Assembly: GCA_008973525.1 (NCBI GenBank)
Contig: WACJ01000515.1
Coordinates: 2,480,001 to 2,544,000, forward strand
DNA: 64,000 nt
Reading direction: 5' to 3'
Origin: Stenopsyche tienmushanensis
Taxonomy: Eukaryota; Arthropoda; Insecta; Trichoptera; Stenopsychidae
This document shows positions 11,160 to 23,080 of this stretch, piece by piece. Within the stretch, counting starts at the first letter, position 1. Each line of letters starts with the position of its first letter. The notes beneath the pieces were generated by a model. It was not told where the DNA came from. It was given only the letters and a program-made list of their open reading frames with translations, and did not search any database. The translations under genes and the position numbers were made by a program.

Positions 11160-11620
11160 ATATTAAAAAAATTGACGTGTTTCACCTTTGATACTGTTGT
11201 AACATATCTTATATGAACGAGGATAAATATCACATACGCTTCATTGTTAACATTGTTAATTTAGTGATTTTTCGAATTATCATCTTTTAATGCAAGATCA
11301 TTCCTAATTTTTATCAGGATTAATGCTTATTTTTCATTATGCGAACAGCTTAAACAATATTGGTATTTGTTAATAATTGAACTTTTAAATGAATAGAACT
11401 ATTTTCTTTTTAAATAACAATAAATACATAGCATAAAACATTTACTTTCTATCCAAATAATGCAATATTAGTTTTTTAAATCATGTTAAATGTTGCTAAC
11501 AAAAATGTTTCCCTATATGAAAAGATAAAATGAAATGGCGAGGTTCAGTTGTAAAATTAAATGACGAAATTAGATAAATATTTATTTGAATAATATAACT
11601 ATTTGTGTTCAATTTCTAAA
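11160..11620. other. Spacer between divergent peptide genes
   Basis: AT-rich DNA between the minus-strand gene ending at 11030 and the plus-strand gene starting at 11722. No gene is seen. The right end contains the CCCCCACTTA element (11628-11637) of the next gene. Confidence 0.4.
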
Positions 11621-11627
11621 TATTTAA

Positions 11628-11667
11628 CCCCCACTTATCGAATGAAAAATGAGGCTTGTATATAAAA
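11628..11667 (+). promoter_or_regulatory. CCCCCAC element plus TATATAAAA box
   Basis: CCCCCACTTATCG (from 11628) is followed 20-odd bases later by TATATAAAA (11659-11667), about 55 bases upstream of the ATG. It is a variant of the CTCCCAC/TATATAAG pair found at subfamily B genes. Confidence 0.6.
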
Positions 11668-11721
11668 TCAGTCTTAAATTTTCACATATCACTGTTCCAG
11701 AGACCACCACAATACTTCACA

Positions 11722-11966
11722 ATGAAATCTTTATTGGTATTGTTTAATAAATATAAATAATACATTTGTATTTATAGTATAAATATTAATTATTTTTTTT
11801 AAATTTCCAGATGTTATGCTGTTTCTTATGCTTAGCCGCGATGGTCTTTTGCATTCCCAAGAACGATGCTGGCATTGCAAATCCTGGCAGTGAAGATTAC
11901 AATCCAACCCCTGAAGAACAACAAAGAATCATTGGCTTCATTAAAGGCTTATTACTTGGAAAATAG
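11722..11966 (+). CDS. Secreted amidated-peptide precursor A (tail IIGFIKGLLLGK)
   Basis: Exon 1 11722-11736 (MKSLL), intron 74 bp, exon 2 11811-11966, 56 residues. The leader has changed (MLCCFLCLAAMVFC, then Ile in place of Ala-20), but the pro-region and tail match the 7004 and 10784 products residue for residue. The leader therefore differs while the secreted part stays constant, the opposite of the 6217 gene. It is head to head with the 10784 gene. Confidence 0.9.
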
Positions 11967-12129
11967 GACATATTTATAGAGAAATTTGACTCCATCACAA
12001 TCAATTTTTTTTGTATTTTTTTAATATATAAATGATCTTAAAATGGTTGTTAATTTACTTCATGTTTGTCTTCCATAATAAAAATGAATAAAAATATCGA
12101 TACAAAGTATATCCATTGTATGTCAATCT

Positions 12130-14090
12130 GTTTCTCTATTTATATTGAAAACATGGTATTTATTTACACGAATCATGGTACTTGGTACGAATCATGATAC
12201 TTTTTACAAATTTCATCATAGAGATTTTTTAAAATAAATTAGTATAATGTTTTTGCATTCCAATGTATACTTTAGCATTTTAAATATGATTTTTTGTAAT
12301 AAGTATATTTTATAAAAATATTCAATAGCCTGATTATATTTCGAATTATCATATCAATTGAACTTATAATGAAAATATCAGGCAAAGGTTGGAATTCGAT
12401 GATTACATTGTATACCTATAATCATGTTAATGAGTGGGAGTTATAGCATTAGGTAATTTTTCAGTGGACGATAATATTTTAAACAAATATAGCACCATTG
12501 TTCAAGGATTCTATAATATTATGTAAATGAAGAATATTACATGATATTGTGAAAGCCTCGATATTTTTGATATACTGTGTTTATTTTCTATATATCGCTC
12601 CAGACAATAATCGCTTTCAATGCAAATAGAACAGGTTGATCGATTTTCACTCGCGGTTATGACACAATAAATATTGAATGGCTTAAAAACTCAGTCTCAT
12701 TAACATGAATGTGTTGTAATGAGATGTTATATGAAGAACATGGGTAATTCGAAAAGATCTCTTTGGCCTTCGTTGGTTTCTTATTTTTAAATCAATAATT
12801 GATCCAGTTTTTATGCATGCACATATGCGCTGCATCCAAATTGCATATTTAACAACAATTCTTCAGGATTCCAGAGATCAAAAACAAGGCTAACAAGTTT
12901 TTTATTAAGCGCCATTTCGAATATAAATTTGGGATGAAATATGAAAAAATCGACTATTGTCACAAAATGATCTTAACGTTACTTAAGAGGGATATATATT
13001 TAAATATTTTAATGCTATTTAAATTTAATATTTTAGAAGAATTTTTAGAAATATTGCAAGAATTTTATAACATTAAATCTTATATATTGATCATTACGAT
13101 TTAATACCACGATGGCCATGAGTAAAATATTTCAACTTTGCGTATATGGTTTAATTTGCGAAATAAAGCTTAACCACTTTCACTTATATTTTTTTATAAA
13201 TACATATACAGAAAAATGAAATTGTAATTAAAAATACTATTGATTGAAACTGGAGTGGACTGGACTTCATGAATTATTACAATATCCATCATTTTTGGAT
13301 AAATTGTTCACCACTCAACGCATCTTTCAATAAATTCATAGAATTTTTTTTGGAAAATAATGCAAAATAACAACTCTAAATGAAGAAGAAGAATTTTTTA
13401 TTTAATAATTTAATCACAGTCATGACTAAATATTACTGAATGAATATTATAACCCTTTAATTTACTGAACTTGTTGGGTTTCTTTAGGTCATATTTTTAG
13501 TCCTTCTGATCATATGTGGAAAACAATAAGAAATCACCGCATGATTTTTTTATAGAAAAGTTTCCTATCGAGATCGAAAATAAGACTTAACACTTTACGA
13601 ATGAAAATGGATCAGAACAGAAAGTATGTTATTCAAATTTATGAGTCTAAGAGTGGATGTCATTCAGCTGATATTGATGAAGAAATTAAATATGCATTGG
13701 TCAGCTGACAATGCCATTTTTATTAACTAAAAAGATGACATCAAATATGAAACGTGTGAAAAATATGTTTGTGCAATATATAAATGCTAGAATATATTTT
13801 GTACACTCGAGCAATATTATTTAAGTTTACTTTCGTTGAAAATATCGCAATGATAACACAAATATTGATTCGACTTTGATGCTTTGGAGTTTGCATTCAT
13901 TAAGTGATAAAATTCATACAAAATTATTAAAGTGATACTTTTTTATTATTTCGATTTAACAGTCAACATAGAAAAAATATAGAATATAACAATTCATGGA
14001 ATCATTTAATAATAACATTTGGTTTTGATACTAATTAAATATTTTTTTTGTAAAATGTATTCAATATATATAGCCAAAACTTTGATGTAA
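12130..14090. other. Long gene-free stretch
   Basis: Almost 2 kb of AT-rich DNA with no supportable coding region, RNA gene, or recognisable transposon. No family leader or tail sequences were found on either strand. Confidence 0.5.
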
Positions 14091-14095
14091 AAACA

Positions 14096-14350
14096 TTATT
14101 TTCCCAAAAAGAGCCCCTTGAGGAAACCGAGAATTTTTTGTTGATCTTCAGGCGTGGGGTTGTAATCCTCACCACCGGGATTGGCAATACCTGCGTCGTT
14201 CTTAGGGGCGCAATAGACCATCGCGAACAAGCACAAAAATACGCAAAAGATCTGCAAAACAACAACAAAAATTAGATAAACAATGTCATAAAATATTCAA
14301 AAAAATAACGACATAAAAATCAAGAAATAACTTACTAGTACAGATTTCAT
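14096..14350 (-). CDS. Secreted amidated-peptide precursor A (tail ILGFLKGLFLGK)
   Basis: Exon 1 14336-14350 (MKSVL), intron 84 bp, exon 2 14096-14251, 56 residues. It diverges moderately from the near-identical group: leader IFCVFLCLFAMVYC, pro-region with NPGGEDYNPTPEDQQK, and a tail ILGFLKGLFLGK with conservative hydrophobic swaps. Lys replaces Arg before the tail, so a basic processing site is kept. The TATATAAAA box is at 14421-14429, with GATGGGAGGTGAG on the plus strand at 14455-14467. Confidence 0.9.
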
Positions 14351-14469
14351 TTTGAAGCAGAGTGTGTTGTATTCACTTCAACAAATGTTTCGAATTATTT
14401 TCATGAAATATAGTGCTTGCTTTTATATACATGACTTTAAAAGTATGTTTAACAGATGGGAGGTGAGAA

Positions 14470-16140
14470 ATTTGGTAATATGTTTTATAAACTAACATTA
14501 AAAGCAAATATAACACCATTTAAGTTTTTTGCTATTGCGCCTACATTGACATATATTATGGATATGAGGAAAATGCTGTAATTAATTTAATCAAAATAAT
14601 TTTTTGAGCAATAAATATATGCAAGTTTATTATTTGTTCCCATTGACAAACAATCATTTAAGGCAGAGTATCACAACTTTTTGCCTTCTTTGCACAGCGA
14701 CGTTTTCTCCAAAATTTTGAGGCATACCATAAGTAAAAATAGATATAAAATTTTCGCATTATATATTAATATAGGGAATGTTAATCTTTTTTTTTATCTC
14801 GACCCAAAAGCTACTAAAGGATCAACTTCAATGACACGCGAAAATTTTTTGAACTTAAAAAATTCAGTTTAAATATAATAATTCCAATTGTAGAACGATT
14901 TGAATCGTAAACTAATGTGACTTTGATGGCTGAAATTACTTATCTCTTAATATCATTTGACTGCGGTATTTGTTCATAATCACCAGCAGTCATACGAAGC
15001 ATGTTCATTGCTTCCAGTTTTACTAAATCCTCTCCAATTGTATGTAGTTTCTTCTGTTTATTTATACATTAAGGAATAAAGGAGAAAATTTCATCTTTTC
15101 AACAGCAAACATTATCGTCTTTTATAGCCACGAGCATGATCTTGCGGTACAGTGGTTAAGGAGCATTTTTTTGCACACACACACTATTTTTATTTACATG
15201 AATAATACATTTTGAGCTTATTATTTAAACGACTGCATTTCAAAGATTTACCACTTTTTTACCAAAACAACTAAACTGTCCTAGGAAAAAAATGACTATG
15301 AAAAGATTCTCAATATAAAATAGTTACTTAGTAAAAACTTTTTACTTAATAAAATTGAAAGAAATGCCTAGAGATATCAAAAATGTGCTTTTGGGACATA
15401 GGAAGTTTTGTTTCATCCAGCCTACTTCATTATATTTAGCCTCAGCAGACTATGAATTTTTCAAAGATCCGTTCTGTGCAATATTTTCGCTCAATACTTC
15501 AAGAACGAATCATTGCATTAAATATTCCATTAAGTCAATGTCAAAATTCTTGCTGAAAATAATCGAATATTGCTTGAAAAATCGTATTCTTTCATTTCCA
15601 TTAAAAATGATCAATTATTTTTTAATATAAATCAAACATAAAATCTGAAAGTAACATGAAATAAATCAGAATTTGCTACTCAATCATACGAAAATCTTTA
15701 TATATGTGTATCAACATTATCACAACTTAATAGCCATAAATACTATATTACAGAATTATAGTGGTTTATATTTTTGAAAAATTACTGCTATATTAGTTAA
15801 AGGATTTTAATCTTTTCGGAAGCTTTTAAAAAAAACAACTAGTCCGAATCAAATATTTTCCGAAAAGTTTATATCAAAAGTATATTATTATATTCTCAAC
15901 GTAAATTAATTTTGCGACATCTTATGTGTTAACTCGATCTTTTAAATTGACAAATTTAAATAACCATCTCTTGAAAAATACTAACTTCAAGTAAGATATT
16001 GATTTCATCATTTAAAACAGGATAGGATATTGAGGAATTACAAAGATATGTGAATTATATTCTTTGTTAATGTATCATTTTAATATTAATAAAAATCCAT
16101 CAAATACAAATAGGAATTAGTATGTTAAAAACCATAAAAT
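14470..16140. other. Gene-free stretch
   Basis: No gene with support. A 91-codon open frame at 15355-15630 (plus) has no signal peptide, no recognisable motif, and a Lys/Asn/Ile/Phe-rich composition expected by chance in such AT-rich DNA. Confidence 0.4.
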
Positions 16141-16159
16141 TTATTTATTGTATAACCAT

Positions 16160-16459
16160 CTATTTTCCAATGAAAGGAATGAAGGGAATGAAGAAGCCTT
16201 TGTCGTCCCCATTCTTCGGGTTATAGTTTTGAAGCTGAGGATTTGCAACGCCGGAGTCATCCAATGGTGCGCCGAAGACTACCATCGCCATGACAAATAA
16301 TACGCACACAATCTGCAATCAAATTTTGACACTAAGTTCATCTTAAAAATAATATAAAACGCGATAAAAGGCGTTGTGCATCATATATTACACCAACGGA
16401 TATCAATACTTTAATGCTAGAAAATGAAATAATGTATAGATTACCAATAGGCACTTCAT
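16160..16459 (-). CDS. Secreted peptide precursor A with proline-containing tail (GFFIPFIPFIGK)
   Basis: Exon 1 16445-16459 (MKCLL), intron 132 bp, exon 2 16160-16312, 55 residues. The leader core is IVCVLFVMAMVVFG. The pro-region begins APLDDSGVANP and has NYNPKNGDDK before the tail. The tail GFFIPFIPFIGK has an FIP-FIP repeat and no internal basic residue, quite unlike the Lys-containing helical tails. Amidation via GK is still predicted. The TATATAAGG box is at 16529-16537. A degraded copy of this promoter and exon 1 lies at about 22500-22870. Confidence 0.88.
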
Positions 16460-16559
16460 TTTGAAGAACTCAATATGCTTTTCTTCGAAGAATGACTTTG
16501 ACTAATGTTCAGTTACCTGGATAATTTTCCTTATATACTAGATTTATCAAAGAATTTAC

Positions 16560-17090
16560 TATGTTTACTGTTAATTTTTTTGATTGTTTAAGAAAATCAA
16601 TACATTATTTTTTTAATAGCTATTTTATGATGTTCAAATTCCATTCAAACTCTTTACTACGCATGTAATAATGATATATTTACAAATATTATGATAAAAT
16701 AAGCATGTCATATGAGATTGGTATTATTTGACGAGATGTATTGTATATATTGCTCAGATTTGTTGTATTTATGGATTGATGATGAATTTAAAAAAAATAT
16801 ATTTATGTCTCCACAAAGGTTTGCATACATATTTGGAGGCGATATGCTAATTTAAAAAGTAATTTCCTTCTCAATATATGTATAAATACAAACAACGAGC
16901 AGGATTTAGTTCTACTGATCGATATGGAGAGATTCGTTTTCATTTACCATATCTTCAAAGAAGAAACATTCAGATGATGATTTATAATTTTGTATGCTTC
17001 ATGTTGTTATTGTAACACGAGTATTAGGAAAAAGCGAATTAAAATATGTTTTGGTTTAAATTAAAAAGTTGTGTTTATATCTACAATTTC
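16560..17090. other. Gene-free stretch
   Basis: AT-rich DNA. The part up to about 16930 resembles the region 22560-22870, which marks an old duplication. No gene is seen. Confidence 0.4.
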
Positions 17091-17094
17091 ATAT

Positions 17095-17530
17095 ACTTTT
17101 AGGTAATGAACCTTCTAAGCAAAGCGCCATAGCGGCGTGGCAGTCCCGATGGGACAACTTAGCTAAATGTCGGTGGAAGCTCGAGCTAATATCGAACCTG
17201 AAAACCTGGGTAGTCAGAAAGCATGGTCGACTGTGCTACTACTTGACCCAGATCCTCACCGGGCACGGCTGTTTTGGTAGCTACCTACACAAAATAGGCA
17301 AAGAGACCGACTCGGAGTGACACCACTGTGGAGCGGAGTACGACGATACTGTACACACGACATTTGTCTGCCCAGCATAGAGCACCGAAAGGAACATCCT
17401 ACGGGAGGAGCTGGGAATCAGTTTGCTTTCCTTACCTCTAATGTTAACAGATGCTCGGGCATGGAATGTGTGGTGCAAATACACGACGTGCGCTATGCAG
17501 CAAAAGGAGGACGACGAACAATAGTAACAT
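17095..17530 (+). pseudogene. LINE ORF2 C-terminal end (R1-like), broken
   Basis: The plus strand encodes the end of a non-LTR retrotransposon ORF2: a WQSRWDNLAKCRW block, a YYLTQILTGHGCFGSYLHKIG block, then an HHCG...HTTFVCP zinc-binding region as in R1/I-type elements. Two in-frame stops (TGA at about 17317 where a Cys is expected, TAG at about 17377 where a Trp is expected) show decay. The region is clearly GC-richer than its surroundings, as expected for an inserted element. Confidence 0.75.
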
Positions 17531-17534
17531 ACTC

Positions 17535-17788
17535 TTAACAGATTTAGCTCACATGGCTAAGAATTGCTCTAACCCTGATCGCTCCACGGCAATGCCGCAG
17601 ATGTGGCAAAGCAAGACACAAGGCAGCTGCCTGCATGAAGGACCCCTGCTGCCACATATGCAAAGAGAAGGGAACCAAAGCAGACCACTTCATGGGTTCA
17701 AAAGAGTGCCCTACACAAAGAGAAGCATTGAAACGGTTAAGAAATGGCAACCGTTTTACAAATTAATTTGTAGATCGATCTGTTTTAC
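17535..17788 (+). pseudogene. LINE ORF1 zinc-knuckle fragment
   Basis: One plus-strand frame contains CRRCGKARHKAAAC, a perfect C-x2-C-x4-H-x4-C knuckle, followed by a second Cys/His cluster (CHICKEKGTKADH...C) and a basic end, then a stop. This is the C-terminal end of a LINE gag-like ORF1. It lies downstream of ORF2 sequence, the reverse of normal element order, so two partial copies are joined or one is rearranged. Confidence 0.75.
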
Positions 17789-17829
17789 TAGAATGACATC
17801 CAGAAAGAGACAAACGGAAGACCCGTGAG

Positions 17830-18180
17830 GAACACATTGCTCTTGTGCAATATTTCATCTCACGAATCTCTAAGAATGTCGTCTATAATTTTGGTTAAGA
17901 AATTTGGATTATTTCAATGCTTTATAGCTAATTCGCGAAATGCGCTCGAAGTAATCAGTTGATTCAGATTGCGCCCCAGTGGTTCTGAGACCGCTGCGGT
18001 CGCAATCTGAATTGGTTTGCCCCTATACCTGCTTTTGTTTGCAGGCCAGAGGTTCTTGTTGGGGACCTTTCTTATTTTTGTTCTAGTAAGGGAGCAAATT
18101 AAGCCAAAAAATAATAACGCAGATTAAAAAAAGGCGAATAAGCAAGTGGATAGTAAGGGCAAAAAAAAGAGCTCTAATTA
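17830..18180. other. Gene-free GC-richer stretch
   Basis: No gene. The local base composition (for example around 17960-18070) is richer in G and C than the background, in line with transposon-derived sequence continuing from the LINE fragments. Confidence 0.35.
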
Positions 18181-18740
18181 TTGTACCTTTGTTATCCGCT
18201 AACATCCTGACTCAATAGAAAATATAAGAAATATTACTTGGGCCACATACTATCATACAATTTCGATTGATGAAGCCACTCAGCATTCACACTATCCAGA
18301 AGGCATAGATTCTTGGTGCGAATTGCAGAAATATGCAACTACAAGATCATTATATTTATACAAGCATCCTCTTGTTCTCAACGAGGAAGTTCAGGAATTC
18401 TTAAGACCCATTTATGAAGAATTATCGTCGATAAATTACTGAAAAGAAGTCTTAGTTCGAATACCCAAAATAACAATGAGAGTTTCTATGCATGCGTATA
18501 GTCTCTGCTACCGAAAAATGGCGACACATACTGCAGCTTAAATTTGTAACGAAAGATTTGAACCTATTTTAAGAATAATGGTCGTCATGTGGATCACAAT
18601 TGGTTCAGATTCGTTATACGCCTTGCCAATCGCCGAGGCTTCGAATCTTCTAAAGAAGCTAAAACAGCTCGCAAAGACGCCAGATCAGCCAAAGAAGACA
18701 AGGCTGAGATAGCTGAAGAATTTTTTTATGAAGCTTGAAT
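18180..18740 (+). pseudogene. Mutator-like transposase remnant
   Basis: Readable plus-strand blocks in order: HYPEGIDSWCELQKYA, YKHPLVLNEEVQEFLRP followed by IYEEL, then (after stops and frame shifts) NRRGFESSKEAKTARKDARS and an acidic end. The order C-x-W-C, KHPxxLxxEV, LxPIYEEL, then a basic Arg/Lys/Ala-rich block matches the other four remnants in this window. At least three inactivating breaks are present. Confidence 0.7.
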
Positions 18741-18744
18741 CGAG

Positions 18745-19190
18745 TATTTTTTGCTTTTCAACAATTTTTAAGTACTTAAAACTTTAAACGTGTTTTTCTC
18801 GAAACGATATTTTGAAAGAATTTCGAAAAACCAAATCGCCGATTGGTCTGATCATGGCCGAATTTTACGAACTTGTTTTACAAATGTATGGTCATAGCAG
18901 TTCGCAAAATTAGGTCAAAATATTTATTGCATTAAAAAATTCCCCCAAAAATAGATGTTTTTATCCAAATATACAATTTTTCCGATTTACATAAAATATT
19001 TAAGGATGGTTGATAAATTAATAAAATAAAGGATATAAACATTGAATAAAAATATATTTTAAAATATTAGTCTATTTCGATCTAATTTTAAATTATATAC
19101 ATTGAAATTATAATAAAGAAACATAATTTTGTAAGAAAATATTATCAAAAAATAGATTATAATTAATAATTGTTACATAGAATACATTCG
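18745..19190. other. Transposon 3' flank and AT-rich DNA
   Basis: From 18780 the sequence (AAACTTTAAACGTGTTTTTCTCGAAAC) is shared with the flank of the 43.4-kb remnant. The rest is AT-rich and gene-free. Confidence 0.35.
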
Positions 19191-19193
19191 ATA

Positions 19194-19438
19194 CTATTTT
19201 CCTATGATGGGAAGTCCAAAAACCAAAAATATTTTTTTATCATCTTCAGGTTTCGCATTGTAATCTTGACCATGGGGGTTGGCAATTCCAGAGTCGTCCA
19301 AAGGGGCGCTGAAGACCAACACGGCCAAGCACAAGAATACGCATAAGATCTGCAAATCGTGGATTTATTTTTAGCAATCAGCGTCATAAGGTTCATAAAT
19401 TTATAAATTAACTAAATACTCACTAGTATAGATTTCAT
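19194..19438 (-). CDS. Secreted amidated-peptide precursor A (tail IFLVFGLPIIGK)
   Basis: Exon 1 19424-19438 (MKSIL), intron 74 bp, exon 2 19194-19349, 56 residues. Leader ILCVFLCLAVLVFS, pro-region APLDDSGIANP and DYNAKPEDDKK, tail IFLVFGLPIIGK. The pair of Lys before the tail makes a dibasic processing site. The tail has an LP break and no internal charge, so the amidated product would be very hydrophobic. The TATAAAAGC box is at 19501-19509. Confidence 0.9.
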
Positions 19439-19857
19439 ATTGATGGATTGTTATGTAGTCACTGTAATGGTCGCTATGGATCCTTTGAAAAATGAAGACT
19501 GCTTTTATACGCATGATAAACACATTTGATAGATGAGATGTGAGAAATGTTGTAATACGTTTATAAACTAACATTAAAAACAAATATTACATCATTTACT
19601 AAACTACGCTATTACTTAAGTGGTATAAATTGACGCACGATATTTATACTAGGGCTATATTTACAATAAATACTTGAGCAATGTGTTTATAGCGAAAATG
19701 CATAGGTTTATCCTTAGATGAATATGAAGCTAATGATATAGACAACTATTAATACTAAGCTTAAATCTTATACATACATAGTTTTATACCACATTTTAAG
19801 ATAAAAGTAATTGATGGTCAAAATGATTCTTTCAACGAAACTCACATTTTGATATTT

Positions 19858-20217
19858 CTATTTTCCAATAAGTAGCACGAAAAGATTTTTATTATCCTCG
19901 GGTTTCGTATTATAGTCCTGTGTAGCTTTAGGGTTCGCTATGCCGGAGTCATCCAAGGGTGCACAAAAGGCCATCATCGTCAAGAACAAGAATACATATA
20001 AAATCTGAAAATAATATAAAACAAATTGAAATTTGCAAGCACATTCCATAAACGTTGAAACCCAGATCCCCTTTGATACACGGATAACAGTTGCACACTG
20101 ACATTTAATGTGGTAGATTACTCTTCGTTTGACAATTAATTCACCCAAATCGATGAATTAATTTGCCTAATAAATATGTTATAAATCATTTAAATAACTC
20201 ACCATTAAGGTCTTCAT
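19858..20217 (-). CDS. Secreted peptide precursor A, shortest tail (NLFVLLIGK)
   Basis: Exon 1 20203-20217 (MKTLM), intron 198 bp, exon 2 19858-20004, 53 residues. Leader ILYVFLFLTMMAFC, pro-region APLDDSGIANP, then DYNTKPEDNK before the tail NLFVLLIGK. The shorter tail leaves only about seven residues if cleavage follows the Lys and the Gly becomes an amide. The TATATAAAT box is at 20290-20298. A longer open frame reading into the intron is a shadow, because the donor GTGAGT and acceptor TTTCAG are both good. Confidence 0.88.
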
Positions 20218-20379
20218 TTTGATTTTCTTAAATAAGTCTACACTGTTGGCGATGATATGAATAATGGGACGATGAGTGATTAGATACGAATTTATATACT
20301 TGCCTCAGCAATGCATTTAGACAGGTTTGGTGCTAGATATTCTGTTGATCAAATATATTGATGTATGAATAGAAAAATA

Positions 20380-20790
20380 TATTTACCTTTAAAAAAATGA
20401 TCAAAATGTGTAAAACATATTAAGTGCGAATGTACTTTTGTTGAAAATATCCAATATGACTAATACCTTTTCTCAAGGTGCTATATTTGCTATCGCATGT
20501 TATCTTTCACATGTAGTAAGTTTATTTGAGTAAGAATTTTATTCAGGAAAAGATCTGTGGATGAGTGGCAAAAATATCATAATTTAAAAAATAGTAATTG
20601 TTGCAAATCTGTAAATTATATTGCTATTCTGCAGATGCAACATGATTTAAACAATCCAAAATTGTAATTTTTTTCCAAATTTCGGTTAGTGTCGATGATT
20701 TATTTTCTATTTTATCCAAAATATTACTCTTTACGAAAATTTAAAAAAACCGCATAACTTTTTAATCGCATAAAAAGTGGTTTGAGTGTA
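20380..20790. other. Gene-free stretch next to the mariner element
   Basis: AT-rich DNA with no gene or family relic, ending at the left repeat of the mariner element. Confidence 0.4.
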
Positions 20791-22026
20791 TATATTAGTT
20801 AAAGCGGAAAGAAATGTCATTTTTTTGTTATTTGGAGAAAAAAAATATTTTAATAAAAGCTGTACAATATTACTCAATTAAATAATTTCCATTGTTATTT
20901 ATAATCGCCTTCCGCAGATTATGTATCTTTTTAATGCCTTTTTTCTCACTAAAGTAAGAATTCAAATGATTTTTCACTTTTTCCACAGAAGTGATTTTTT
21001 TATCGCGAAGCGAATGTTCTAATGACTTGAAAATATGACAGTCTGAAGGTGCAATATTAGGAGAATATGATAGATGTTGCAACACTTCCAAATCCAGCTC
21101 CCTTATTTTGTTCTGCGTAATCCTTGCTGCGTGTGGTCTTGCATTATCATGCTGTAATATTCTTCTTTGGTTGTTAACTAGCACTGATCGCTTTTTGAGC
21201 ATTTACACTTTTAACCTATCTAATTGTGCACAGTATGCTGTGAAAATTTGGCCAGATTTTAATAATTCCTAGTGAATTACGCCAAAAAAATCCCACCAAA
21301 CACAATAGAGGACCTTTTTCAAGGATAATGACAGTCGAGGGGTAGAAAAAGGTACTTGATTTTTAGAAAGCCACTGTTTTTCCTTCTCGGGCTATTGTAG
21401 AGGACCCACTTCTCATCCCCAGTAACGATCCTGCTTAAAAATGGATCGGTTTTATACCTGGACAATAGCGATGAATAAATGGTTATCCGTTGTTCCAAGG
21501 CCAAGTTGCGGTACCCAAGATCCCTGTCTATGTTTTTTCCGAGTCTTTTCAAATGATCTTTTACTGTCAACCAGGGATAGCCGATGTCTAGCGATAATTC
21601 CTTTATTGTTTTTCGAAGATCAGATTCTACCAGACAATTTAATGCGTCATCATCGATTTTTAGAGGTTGTCCTGATTTTGGTTTATTTTTCAAATCTCTA
21701 TCACCACTTTTGAATTTTTTGAACCATCTGTGGCATTTTAGAATATTCAATATGTTGCCATATGTATCACAGATGCTCTGGGTAGCTTCTTTTGCTTTTA
21801 ATCCTTTGTCGAATAAAAACAGTAAACAAGATAACAAATGGGTCTCATCAATTTCTGGCTTGGAAATTTTCAGTATGGCTAAAAAATATTTGAAAAAGTA
21901 AGACAAACAACAGAGCTTCAAAATGACATCAACTTTGACGTATTCACTCGGCAGCAATCCGAGGCAAACTGACGGCAAACGGACGCAACCAAAAAATGAC
22001 ATTTCTTTCCGCTTTATCTGATATAT
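20790..22026 (-). mobile_element. Mariner element, near full length, inactive
   Basis: Inverted repeats of at least 25 bases match perfectly at 20801-20825 and 21991-22015, with imperfect extension outward toward TA-containing flanks. The minus strand between them encodes a mariner transposase: N-terminal helix-turn-helix part (ICDTYGN...CHRWFKKFKSGD), first catalytic Asp in VTGDEKW, a WWDFFGVIH block, then HDNARPH and APSDCHIF. The second and third Asp are 34 residues apart, the mariner D34D spacing. A frameshift near 21320 and a stop within the WWD block break the frame. Confidence 0.88.
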
Positions 22027-22254
22027 CTCATATTACAGCTATTTTATTTAACTGAGTTTTCTCATGGATATTTTTTTTTAAAAAAGGGAACAGATTTTTC
22101 ATGCGGATATTTAGTATTTTTTTCTACATGTGGTAAAGTCAGAATGGGGCTATTTGAATAGGAATTAAATATTAGGAAAAAGGATCTAAGAGCGAGAAGT
22201 GAAATTATCGTTTATTTTAAATTATATTTCAATTTTTGTTGTGAATTTAATTAT

Positions 22255-22540
22255 TCATAGGTATCCCTGAAAGATTTTCTTAATAGCCTCAATATTTACT
22301 TTTTCAGGTTTGAAAATTCAGATTAAACTTGGTTCGAGATGATTCTTAAATTTGTTAGTCGGGTGATTTTTTTCCCATTTTTTTATCTGGATATGAACCA
22401 GAACATTTAAAATAAAAGTCCAGGATTCAAATCACTTTATCGACATATGGTTTCGCTTTTATACGTGTAAATCTGTCATCATAATTGGGGAAAAGTTACT
22501 ATCAATTTTTCATTATGGCACCTCATTTTGAAGAACTCCA
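22255..22540 (-). pseudogene. Decayed copy of a subfamily A peptide gene
   Basis: Plus-strand 22505-22530 carries GGCACCTCATTTTGAAGAACT, close to the exon 1 region of the 16160 gene but with a damaged donor. At 22255-22320 the minus strand reads FKPEKVNIEAIKKIFQG, resembling the KPEDE...KKIFLG end of family exon 2 but with no leader and altered spacing. Together with promoter similarity further right (22560-22870 to 16490-16930) this looks like an old dead copy. The exon 2 assignment is weak. Confidence 0.4.
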
Positions 22541-23080
22541 CAATAACAAAAATGATTTTTTTTTAAACATATCATCATAGATTCATCAAAGGATTTTATA
22601 AGTTTGCTGTATTATTTTTGGATTGCTTAAAAAATCAATACATTTGAATATATTATATTAATTAGGCATAATTTATGTTCTTAGATAAGTATATAAATTA
22701 GATGTTTTACACAAATTCGTCATATGAATGTAAAAAAAAATGTTTTCGCCTTTACAATAACCACCAAGGTTAGTATACATGTTTGAAGATAACATGCTAA
22801 TTTTACAAGTAGTTTCTTCTAAAATAAGCCTAAATACACACAATGAGGAAGAAACAGTATACAAGAAACTTTAAAAGCATTTTGTTACGTTTTTACGATA
22901 TTAATTTAAGAAACTGCTTTTCTTTCGATAATTTAAGAAAATTTTATAACAATGATGGAAATAATCAAGTTTTGCTTTATAAAAATAATTAAAAACTGTT
23001 ATTTTAATACATGTTTATTTATTGTAAAATGGTATAAAAATATATGCAATCATTAATAATTTAGACAAATTCGTACAATA

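Noticed and set aside
15355..15630. 91-codon plus-strand open frame
   Set aside because: No leader, no motif, low-complexity AT-rich codons and no splice or promoter context; expected by chance.
19858..20148. 96-codon single-exon version of the 19858 gene
   Set aside because: It reads through an intron that has good donor and acceptor sites, and its N-terminus is not a leader; the two-exon model matches all relatives.
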